Virus record (IMG/VR): IMGVR_UViG_3300030339_000143
Location: 1-35,736 of that record
Strand: one strand, 5' to 3'
Length of the DNA stretch: 35,736 bases
DNA from: a virus
Shown here: one piece after another, positions 14,975 to 20,985 of the stretch
Position numbering within the stretch: the stretch's first letter is position 1
Layout: every line of letters begins with the position of its first letter
Translations under genes and position numbers: made by a program
Notes under the pieces: generated by a model
Databases searched by the model: none
Seen by the model: the letters and a program-made list of their open reading frames with translations, nothing else
What the model was told of the DNA's origin: nothing

Positions 14975-15925
14975 ATGACATTTGCTTTTTATGGAGAAAT
15001 TGAATTTCCGGCTATCCGTAATCGGGCAAAAATAACGATACGAAAGTTTAGCAAGGTAAAGACAGAGTGTAGTTGGAAGAAATTGACTGATACGGCCAGT
15101 GTAACGCTGCCACGAAAGGTAAAAGATTTTGACCGGTACAAAGTGAATGATATTTTTCAGGCGGGCGACCCGGTGATTATTAAGTTAGGTTACGACGGTG
15201 ATCTATTCGAAGAATTTAGTGGATATATTTTCAAGATAACTACCGGAGTACCGATAGAGATAACGCTTGAGAACGAAATGTACATGCTGAAGCGCGAAAC
15301 GGTAAGTATAAGTAAAGCATCCTGCACGCTTAAACAATTACTCAATGAAATTGCACCGGGTTATACGGTTCTATGTGATAATACAGCTATCGGTTCGGTT
15401 CGCTACTCTAAAAAGTTGGTGAGCGAGATACTGGATGATCTGAAAAGTAAAATGGGTTTGTATACCTATTTCCGTGGCAAAACATTGGTTTGCGGGCGTA
15501 CTTCGATAGATGGCGGTAAGCGTGTGAAGGTAGTGCTTGAGAAACAAGCCCAGGAAACGCTGAAAGAAAAAAATATCGAACAGGTATATGTTCGACTTGA
15601 GAGCCTTCAGCGCAACGGTAAAATGCTGAAAGGTGAGAAAGGTGAAAAGAAAGGTAATACTATCAACATCAAACAACCGAACCTCACCAAAATCGAAATA
15701 CAAAAGATTGTTGATGATACTTACGATAAGGCAACAAAGCCGGGGCTGGATGGCGATTTGACACTTTTTGGTACTCCACGCCTTGAACATGGTATGGTGG
15801 TAGACTTGAAAAGTATGCTTTATCCCGAAAAGGATGGAGCTTATTATATCGACAGTGTAACAAAAACGGTGGAGATTGGACAAGGATATCGGCAGGTTGC
15901 TAAATTAGGCGACAAAACTAGTTAG
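14975..15925 (+). CDS. Baseplate hub protein (late control gpD-like)
   Basis: This 316-aa protein fits the position of Mu gp44/P2 gpD, the hub that joins tube to spike. It begins MTFAFYGEIEFPAIRNRAKI. The N-terminal beta part (DPVIIKLGYDGDLFEEFSGY) is followed by the gpD-type domain-swap strand region (ITLENEMYMLKRETV), then SKKLVSEILDDLKSKMGLYT, and a C-terminal barrel with GTPRLEHGMVVDLKSMLYPE. The pattern of a hub barrel with an RRxxx-like ligand loop is typical of this fold. It starts 10 bases after the previous stop. A CCCCC-TAAA-GGGGG repeat follows. The protein has neither signal peptide nor membrane segment. Confidence 0.8.
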   Translation: MTFAFYGEIEFPAIRNRAKITIRKFSKVKTECSWKKLTDTASVTLPRKVKDFDRYKVNDIFQAGDPVIIKLGYDGDLFEEFSGYIFKITTGVPIEITLENEMYMLKRETVSISKASCTLKQLLNEIAPGYTVLCDNTAIGSVRYSKKLVSEILDDLKSKMGLYTYFRGKTLVCGRTSIDGGKRVKVVLEKQAQETLKEKNIEQVYVRLESLQRNGKMLKGEKGEKKGNTINIKQPNLTKIEIQKIVDDTYDKATKPGLDGDLTLFGTPRLEHGMVVDLKSMLYPEKDGAYYIDSVTKTVEIGQGYRQVAKLGDKTS

Positions 15926-15954
15926 ACCCCCAACCCCCTAAAGGGGGCTTTAAG
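15925..15954. repeat. CCCCCAACCCCCTAAAGGGGG host-type repeat, copy 2
   Basis: It is nearly identical to copy 1 (GACCCCCAACCCCCTAAAGG), followed by GGGCTTTAAG. It begins at the hub stop codon and lies before the spike gene. The hairpin could end or punctuate transcripts. Confidence 0.7.
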
Positions 15955-16002
15955 AAAAAAAACAACGGCGCATTTTAAGCGTCACTAAACGATTTTAGGG
16001 TT

Positions 16003-16518
16003 ATGAGCTTGGAAACGGAGGCAAACGAATTTATGAGCCTATTTAAACGCCATTTAAACGGGTCTATGCAAGCGCAGATACGATGGGTAACATGCAAAAC
16101 CGTTGACTGGGCTAAAAAGACAATGGTTGCCGATGGTGTGAGTGATGAATTGCCTTATTATGATGTTGCTATCGGATTTGGATCGGTAGATATTAAGCCG
16201 GCTATTGATAGCGATTGTTTGATCGCAATTTTGGAGGGTCAGGAGTCGGTTGCTTTTTTGATATATGCCGTGGAAGCTGAGTTGATGGAGTTCAATGGTG
16301 GTGAGAATGGTGGAATGACCAATACTAAGGAGTTGAAAACACAACTTGCAAAGCTCACAAAACGAGTAGATGACGTGATTAGTGCAATTAATGGAGCTCC
16401 GGTTGCAACACCGGCAGACGGTGGAGCGGCAGCGCAGACGTACACAAAAACAAAATTAGCTTTGATTACGAGTAAGGAGGATTTCAAGGATATTGAGGAT
16501 TTAAAGATAACACATTAA
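16003..16518 (+). CDS. Baseplate spike-like protein (gpV position)
   Basis: This 171-aa protein lies directly downstream of the hub gene and upstream of a gp25-like wedge gene, the place of the baseplate spike (gpV / Mu gp45). The first half is a likely OB-fold strand-rich domain (NGSMQAQIRWVTCKTVDWAK, then ADGVSDELPYYDVAIGFGSV). A probable coiled coil (LKTQLAKLTKRVDDVISAIN, about residues 108-127) fits a trimeric needle. The gene carries a perfect TTTAAA-N5-TTTAAA at 16042-16058, coding FKRHLNG. The role is assigned by context and domain outline, without a clear tip motif. Confidence 0.7.
   Translation: MSLETEANEFMSLFKRHLNGSMQAQIRWVTCKTVDWAKKTMVADGVSDELPYYDVAIGFGSVDIKPAIDSDCLIAILEGQESVAFLIYAVEAELMEFNGGENGGMTNTKELKTQLAKLTKRVDDVISAINGAPVATPADGGAAAQTYTKTKLALITSKEDFKDIEDLKITH
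16042..16058. repeat. TTTAAA-N5-TTTAAA motif inside spike gene
   Basis: TTTAAACGCCATTTAAA is a perfect copy inside a coding region, where it encodes FKRHLN. It is found here in addition to the copies in front of genes. Confidence 0.7.
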
Positions 16519-16525
16519 TACAATT

Positions 16526-16552
16526 CACCCCAAACCCCTAAAGGGGCTTAAG
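16526..16552. repeat. CCCCAAACCCCTAAAGGGG repeat, copy 3
   Basis: A shorter variant of the repeat at 14283 and 15925, with a CCCC-TAAA-GGGG hairpin. It lies between the spike and the gp25-like gene. Three such repeats separate successive baseplate genes. Confidence 0.65.
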
Positions 16553-16554
16553 AT

Positions 16555-16866
16555 ATGAATAAGGATAGAAAAGGAATATTGTTGACACCTGATTTTGAAC
16601 TGGCCATAAATGTGGTAAGGGATGAGAATGGTTTGATTACTTCGGGCTTGGTAGTTGGAAATTCAATTGATCAGGATGCGGTAATTATCCTGAAGCTTCA
16701 ACAAGGCGATTTGAAAGAAGATCCTTTACTCGGTCCTGGTCTAACAAAATTTATCAGGGGTGGTGTTGATAAATCGCAAATTGATAATCGTATTCGTCAG
16801 CATTTTACGCGTGGTGGTATTGATTACGATGATTATAAGGATAGGATTCAAACAAGTATAAAATAA
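16555..16866 (+). CDS. Baseplate wedge protein (gp25-like)
   Basis: This 103-aa protein has the usual short length of gp25/GPW wedge proteins (Mu gp46 role). It includes the typical order LLTPDFELAINVVRDENGLI, then NSIDQDAVIILKLQQGDLKE and DPLLGPGLTKFIRGGVDKSQ. The last piece matches the G(x)G(xx)(F/L) ring-end region. It lies after the spike and before the lysis cassette. In the contractile baseplate it joins the tube-hub complex to the wedges. No membrane segment or signal peptide is visible. The assignment combines size, context and sequence pattern. Confidence 0.7.
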   Translation: MNKDRKGILLTPDFELAINVVRDENGLITSGLVVGNSIDQDAVIILKLQQGDLKEDPLLGPGLTKFIRGGVDKSQIDNRIRQHFTRGGIDYDDYKDRIQTSIK

Positions 16867-16867
16867 C

Positions 16868-16920
16868 CCTCCCCCTTCGACGCTCCCCTTCGACTACGCT
16901 CAGGGAACGTTGGAGCGTGG
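16868..16920. repeat. REP-like repeat with flanking inverted repeat
   Basis: CCCTTCGACTACGCTCAGGG and an upstream partial unit CCCCTTCGACGCTCC lie between the gp25-like and endolysin genes. ACGCTCC (16880-16886) pairs with GGAGCGT (16912-16918), so the whole can fold into a stem-loop. It is the same family as in the portal fusion and in the 9545-9952 gene. Confidence 0.65.
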
Positions 16921-16937
16921 GGATTAAAAACAATATT

Positions 16938-17348
16938 ATGGCAGATTATAAAACAGCAATTAAGCGCATACTTCAGCATGAAGGCGGCTATGTAAATGAC
17001 CCGAAAGATAACGGCGGTGAAACCTACAAAGGCATTAGCCGAAAGAACTGGCCGAAGTGGACGGGTTGGGCATTTGTGGATCATGCAAAGAAAACGCCCG
17101 GATTCGAAAAACAGTTGAATGCAAACGTGCAGCTTCAGGACTCTGTAATTTCTTTCTACAAGCGTGAGTTTTGGGATAAGATCGGCGGTGATATGATTGC
17201 CAGTCAGACCATATCAAATAATTTGGTAGATGCCGCAGTGAATGAGGGTATTCGCCCGGCAGTTAAGCGAGCTGAAAAAATAGTATTAATGGCCGAAAGC
17301 GGGGTGTTTAGTCCTGAGTTGGCCGAAAAATTGGGGGCTTTAGTATGA
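16938..17348 (+). CDS. Endolysin, GH108-type muramidase
   Basis: The likely ATG is at 16938 (MADYKTAIKRILQHEGGYVN); the in-frame ATG at 16917 would add 7 residues and lies in the repeat. The 136-aa product has the GH108 signature: EGGY, then DNGGETYKGISRKNWPKW, with Glu in HEGGY (about residue 15) as the catalytic acid. It hydrolyses the peptidoglycan glycan strand. The common C-terminal peptidoglycan-binding domain of this family is missing, and the protein is shorter than the typical 170-190 aa. The start of the next gene overlaps its stop by 4 bases. It opens a lysis cassette inserted between baseplate genes. Confidence 0.85.
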   Translation: MADYKTAIKRILQHEGGYVNDPKDNGGETYKGISRKNWPKWTGWAFVDHAKKTPGFEKQLNANVQLQDSVISFYKREFWDKIGGDMIASQTISNNLVDAAVNEGIRPAVKRAEKIVLMAESGVFSPELAEKLGALV

Positions 17349-17713
17349 AAAAGTTTATTTTAGTATGCTTAGTATTCAGTTCGTTATATTTATTATTGAT
17401 GTCATTTGATAGCTTGAGTGAAGGTTCAAATATAAATCATAGCATTGATTCAACGGATTACTACAAGGCTAAATGTGATACACTCACATTCCTGGCATCG
17501 CAGTACGAAAAGTTTCTTATTGATTATGAGAATGAACATACAGTTCTAAAGGATTCAATTAGCCGGTTGAACAAACGCCCAGTGATGACTGAGGCGCAAT
17601 TTATACAACTGTACAAATACGATAGGCTGCTGAAGTATTACAAAATATGCAAGAAAAAACCAAGCCAGTGGAAATATTACAAGGGTTGGAGCATTCGAGT
17701 TTTTGAACAATAA
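17345..17713 (+). CDS. Small membrane-anchored lysis protein (possible i-spanin)
   Basis: This 122-aa protein begins with a hydrophobic anchor (MKKFILVCLVFSSLYLLLMS, residues 1-20). A charged helical region follows that can form a coiled coil (FLASQYEKFLIDYENEHTVL, about 50-69). The cluster of small lysis genes and the 4-base overlap with the endolysin stop make an i-spanin (Rz-like) role plausible: an inner-membrane anchor reaching across the periplasm to an outer-membrane partner. The lipoprotein at 18265 is the matching candidate. The conserved end CKKKPSQWKYYKGWSI is unusual. There is no sequence proof of the function. Confidence 0.6.
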   Translation: MKKFILVCLVFSSLYLLLMSFDSLSEGSNINHSIDSTDYYKAKCDTLTFLASQYEKFLIDYENEHTVLKDSISRLNKRPVMTEAQFIQLYKYDRLLKYYKICKKKPSQWKYYKGWSIRVFEQ

Positions 17714-17726
17714 ATCATTTTGAGTT

Positions 17727-18275
17727 ATGAATAATTACATTACAAGATTCCTTGCTGCCTACGAATACAATTCTTTTGAAGAATTTGTGTTGTCTATTTT
17801 TCCAACATTCAAGTATCATTTGCAGTGGCTTATGTTGCTTATATCAGCAACTTCCGGCACAATGAATTACTTTTTCGGAATGAAGCCGGCTTTAGCCTTC
17901 GCGATGGCTGTAGCGGTAATTATTGAGGTTTATACCGGGATAAAGGCAAGTAAAAAAGAGGGTAAGAAATTCGAGTCGTTCAAGTTCTCGCGCTGTGTGA
18001 TTAAAATAGGCATTTGGCTATTGATACTGTACATTATTCATGCTTTCGAAAAAGAATACGAGTCCAGGACCAACCTTATACAAATGGCCGCTTATGCTTT
18101 CTTTAATTTCGTATACGTGGTTGCTCTTACAGGCTTTTTGGTCGAATACATTACTTCTATACTTGAGAATGTTGCCGTACTGCAAAACAAGCCCAAAACG
18201 CAAATAATTGAAGCCATTCAGGGTGGTTGGTCTAATTTGATAAACTCTATAAAACCAAAGAAAAATGAAAACTAA
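17727..18275 (+). CDS. Holin
   Basis: This 182-aa membrane protein has four predicted transmembrane segments: LMLLISATSGTMNYFFG (about 35-51), PALAFAMAVAVIIEVYTGI (53-71), GIWLLILYIIHAF (about 90-102) and AAYAFFNFVYVVALTGFLVE (about 114-133). It is preceded by an endolysin and followed by a lipoprotein gene, overlapping it by 11 bases. This layout and length match the phage holin 4 / toxin-secretion holin family of Bacteroidota. It would permeabilise the inner membrane at lysis time. The charged C-terminal tail (KPKTQIIEAI, then NSIKPKKNEN) is cytoplasmic and typical for holins. Confidence 0.8.
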   Translation: MNNYITRFLAAYEYNSFEEFVLSIFPTFKYHLQWLMLLISATSGTMNYFFGMKPALAFAMAVAVIIEVYTGIKASKKEGKKFESFKFSRCVIKIGIWLLILYIIHAFEKEYESRTNLIQMAAYAFFNFVYVVALTGFLVEYITSILENVAVLQNKPKTQIIEAIQGGWSNLINSIKPKKNEN

Positions 18276-18873
18276 ACTAAGATTATTACTCTCCATTTGC
18301 ACAATTACGATTGTGTTACTGGTTTCTGCTATTCTTTTTAGCGGTTGCCGAACTACTAAACAATCGACTAAAACGAGCGCAGAAACGACTTTAAAGTCTG
18401 ATTTGACAGCAAATCAAACCAATGCAGCTGCTTTGGATATTGAAAGTAAACTTTCAAAAACGGAAACCAACGACGGTAAAGTTACGAGTATTGATAACAG
18501 CATTGTCGATGAAGTCATTGAGGAAAACTCAACTAAAAACACTTTTTCGCCTCCTGATAGTACCGGTAAGCAATACCTGACATCACAGACGAATACTAAT
18601 AAAAAGACTCATAGAGGTAAGCAAACAGCAATTAAAACGGCTGCTGAGATAAAGGCTAAAGCGGTAACTAATGCTCAGAATAATGACAAATCGGACTATA
18701 AATCCGAAGCGTCCGTAAAGGACAAAAGCAAGGCAACTGATAAAACAAAGGTTGATGATAAAAAGGAAACTGAAACGCAAACGCCTGGTTTTATTACTGC
18801 ATTAGCTGTTATTCTCGGTTTAGCCGGTTGTTTTGGTATTTACTTGCTGTTTAAAAAGTATAAGGTTATTTGA
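18265..18873 (+). CDS. Lipoprotein with C-terminal TM, spanin-like
   Basis: This 202-aa protein has a lipoprotein signal with lipobox LFSGC (Cys28). A long Lys/Thr-rich and probably extended region follows (about 30-170), then a C-terminal transmembrane segment (PGFITALAVILGLAGCFGIY, about 175-194) and a basic tail FKKYKVI. An outer-membrane lipid anchor plus inner-membrane C-terminal segment is exactly the topology of unimolecular spanins such as T1 gp11, which fuse the two membranes at lysis. Classic two-component spanins would instead pair it with the protein at 17345. It overlaps the holin gene by 11 bases. The topology is inferred by eye. Confidence 0.6.
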   Translation: MKTKLRLLLSICTITIVLLVSAILFSGCRTTKQSTKTSAETTLKSDLTANQTNAAALDIESKLSKTETNDGKVTSIDNSIVDEVIEENSTKNTFSPPDSTGKQYLTSQTNTNKKTHRGKQTAIKTAAEIKAKAVTNAQNNDKSDYKSEASVKDKSKATDKTKVDDKKETETQTPGFITALAVILGLAGCFGIYLLFKKYKVI

Positions 18874-18921
18874 TTTTATCGCGAGGATCCACGCGATATC
18901 TTATTAGAAAAGTATTAGTAT

Positions 18922-19197
18922 ATGAAAGTCCTAGTCCTACAAGGTCAATCCATTTTTGATATCGCAGTTATATACCTCGGTTCTGCTGAAGGTGCTTATG
19001 CATTGGCTGCGTTCAATGGCATATCGGTAACCGATGTATTGATACCCGGACAGGAACTTGAATTACCACCGGTAGTGAGTCGTTCGATAGCTGAATACTA
19101 TTCTAACAAAGGTTCTCAACCGGCTACCGCTTCCGAACAAAATACAGATGAACCGTTGAGGGTTTTTCCTCTTGAATTTCCAATCGAATTTTCATAA
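18922..19197 (+). CDS. LysM-type tail protein
   Basis: This 91-aa protein starts MKVLVLQGQSIFDIAVIYLG. The first 50 residues look like a LysM repeat: GQSIFDIAVIYLGSAEGAYA, then LAAFNGISVTDVLIPGQELELP. That is the short peptidoglycan-binding module often found in phage tail protein X or baseplate adaptor proteins. It begins the second half of the baseplate genes, right after the lysis cassette. The C-terminal 35 residues are acidic and flexible (NTDEPLRVFPLEFP). It ends two bases before the next ATG. It may link the hub with the tail tube. Confidence 0.75.
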   Translation: MKVLVLQGQSIFDIAVIYLGSAEGAYALAAFNGISVTDVLIPGQELELPPVVSRSIAEYYSNKGSQPATASEQNTDEPLRVFPLEFPIEFS

Positions 19198-19199
19198 TT

Positions 19200-20042
19200 A
19201 TGGCACGCAGAACTTTCACCGAAATACTTACAGCTACCCGTCAAAGGTTTATTGAAAACCTGACTTTACAGGCCTATTATGGACTTGATGCATCACTGAC
19301 GTGGGATGAACAATTTTCAAAGTCGAGTTTTGAAGGTGCATTGACTTATGTTTCTTCGTATGTCGTATTTCTGTACGAAAGCATTGTGTACGACAAAGCT
19401 GATGAGGTTATGGCTACCATTGCCACAGAACATGAGTTCTCAGTGCCCTGGTATGCCGATCTAGCGTTAGCTTTTCAGTTAGGTGATGAGGTAGTGTATA
19501 ACGATACCACCCAAAAACACGACTATGCGGTTGTTGATGAGACTAAAAAAATAGTCAAATACTCACAAGTTCGTCGCAGGCAAATAAGTGGAGTTACAAA
19601 GCTTCAGGTATTTGCCACAAAGGCTAATAAAGTAGCACTCACGGTTGATGAGTTGAATGCATTTACGGCTTATGTAACCAAAAAAGGAGCTGCCGGCGAT
19701 CATTTCCAATTCATATCCCTGGCACCTGATCAACTGGTACTAAATATGAAAGTGTATTATGATCCTCAGATACTCAAATCTACTGGCGAAAAGCTAAGCG
19801 ACGGCACTAAGCCGGTTGATTTGGCCGTATCCGATTATTTGAATTCCATCAAATATGCCGGTGCGTTCAATCGTACCAAGCAAACAGATAGCATACAGTC
19901 GGCCGATGGTGTGATTGATGTCGTACTCGAAAACGTATTGCTTAACGGCGATTTAAACACCGATCGTGAATTTGAAAGTGCATCCGGTTTCTTTGTTGCC
20001 CAAACCATAAACGTAACTTATATATCAACCAATGCAGATTAA
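19200..20042 (+). CDS. Baseplate wedge J-like protein (Mu gp47 position)
   Basis: This 280-aa protein has the length and place of the baseplate J-like wedge (Mu gp47). The N-terminal part is helical (EILTATRQRFIENLTLQAYY). The middle has NKVALTVDELNAFTAYVTKK and GAAGDHFQFISLAPDQLVLN, followed by MKVYYDPQILKSTGEKLSDG. The latter resembles the loop and strand of J-like proteins that read VTKTGPAG...V. It ends four codons inside the next gene, overlapping it by 11 bases, which suggests coupling. It is smaller than typical J proteins of 350-400 aa. No membrane or signal segment is visible. Confidence 0.75.
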   Translation: MARRTFTEILTATRQRFIENLTLQAYYGLDASLTWDEQFSKSSFEGALTYVSSYVVFLYESIVYDKADEVMATIATEHEFSVPWYADLALAFQLGDEVVYNDTTQKHDYAVVDETKKIVKYSQVRRRQISGVTKLQVFATKANKVALTVDELNAFTAYVTKKGAAGDHFQFISLAPDQLVLNMKVYYDPQILKSTGEKLSDGTKPVDLAVSDYLNSIKYAGAFNRTKQTDSIQSADGVIDVVLENVLLNGDLNTDREFESASGFFVAQTINVTYISTNAD

Positions 20043-20676
20043 CCTCATAAAACTGATTAGTGATCTATTGATGACGTTTACGCGTGACAATAGGTTGATT
20101 GAGATCATTCGTGTATTGATTTCGGAGGCTGAGATATCGTTTAATTACTTCAATCTACAAATGCCTGATTGGTTGTATAAAGCTAAAGCAAACGCCTCTA
20201 TTGCATCGCTTGAGCATCATATTAAGCGTGAACTGGATGTAGATGTTCTTATCACAAATCTGGACGGAAAACCAATTGATTTTTTAGTGACTATTATCGG
20301 TTTTGGCGACAAAACATTGATATCAAAAATTATTGATACTTATGGACTAGCGGGACGGAGTTACGTTTTTGAAAATGGTGATATTACTTATTCGTGCGAG
20401 TTTATCAACCATGTATGCGAAAAACAATTAATAGACAATCTAGTAACAGGAGTACTAACAGAGAATTTGATTACTGTTACAAGTGCTCATCCTGTAGCAT
20501 CTAATGTTACAGTTACTATTTCGGTAGCTACTGAAAGTGATAATCAAATTTTGACGCTAATAATTCCACATGATCAAACTACTGCTGTTTTAACCGGAAC
20601 ATTTGCATCGCAGGATATTGCCAATATAACTGATGTAAACCCCAATAGTGATAGTTTATATAATTATATATACTAA
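20032..20676 (+). CDS. Baseplate/tail protein (Mu gp48 position)
   Basis: This 214-aa protein follows the J-like wedge with an 11-base overlap, the place of Mu gp48 or P2 gpI, which connects wedge and fibres. It starts MQINLIKLISDLLMTFTRDN. The first 100 residues are mainly helical, the rest beta-rich (TSAHPVASNVTVTISVATES, then ADHDQTTAVL-like strands). The stop overlaps the next ATG by one base. I do not recognise a specific family. The role is assigned by gene order. It is a hydrophilic protein with no export signal, so it is most probably part of the virion baseplate. Confidence 0.6.
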   Translation: MQINLIKLISDLLMTFTRDNRLIEIIRVLISEAEISFNYFNLQMPDWLYKAKANASIASLEHHIKRELDVDVLITNLDGKPIDFLVTIIGFGDKTLISKIIDTYGLAGRSYVFENGDITYSCEFINHVCEKQLIDNLVTGVLTENLITVTSAHPVASNVTVTISVATESDNQILTLIIPHDQTTAVLTGTFASQDIANITDVNPNSDSLYNYIY

Positions 20677-20975
20677 TGAATACAGGAAAAGAAAGATCAT
20701 TAACCATAAAGGTTGAAAAGAGATTAGGTGGTATTTTGCAACCGGGTTATCCGGTTATATACCAGGGAAGAAATCTGTTTTATTGGAATGAAATGATTTG
20801 GTCAGCAATTCCAATTGAGGAATTTCCATTTATGAGCGTTGCAGATTATAATGCTCGTTTGGCAGCATTCACAGCCTATGTAGAATCAATAGAATCAGGC
20901 TTAGTAATAGCAGAATCAATTATAGATGGTGGTGACGCCTATCGCGATAACTTAACAGCATGTCCAATCAGTTAA
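20676..20975 (+). CDS. Hypothetical protein before tail fibre
   Basis: This 99-aa protein follows the previous stop with a one-base overlap (TAATG) and precedes the tail fibre by 10 bases. It begins MNTGKERSLTIKVEKRLGGI and has strands around GYPVIYQGRNLFYWNEMIWS, then an acidic helix FMSVADYNARLAAFTAYVES. No signal peptide is visible. Its position suggests a fibre-attachment or fibre-chaperone role, but I do not recognise the family, and it may be a small structural element of the baseplate. Confidence 0.65.
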   Translation: MNTGKERSLTIKVEKRLGGILQPGYPVIYQGRNLFYWNEMIWSAIPIEEFPFMSVADYNARLAAFTAYVESIESGLVIAESIIDGGDAYRDNLTACPIS

Positions 20976-20985
20976 ACAAAATAGT

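Noticed and set aside
15371-15883. 170-aa minus-strand ORF inside the hub gene
   Set aside because: Antisense shadow of the hub coding frame.
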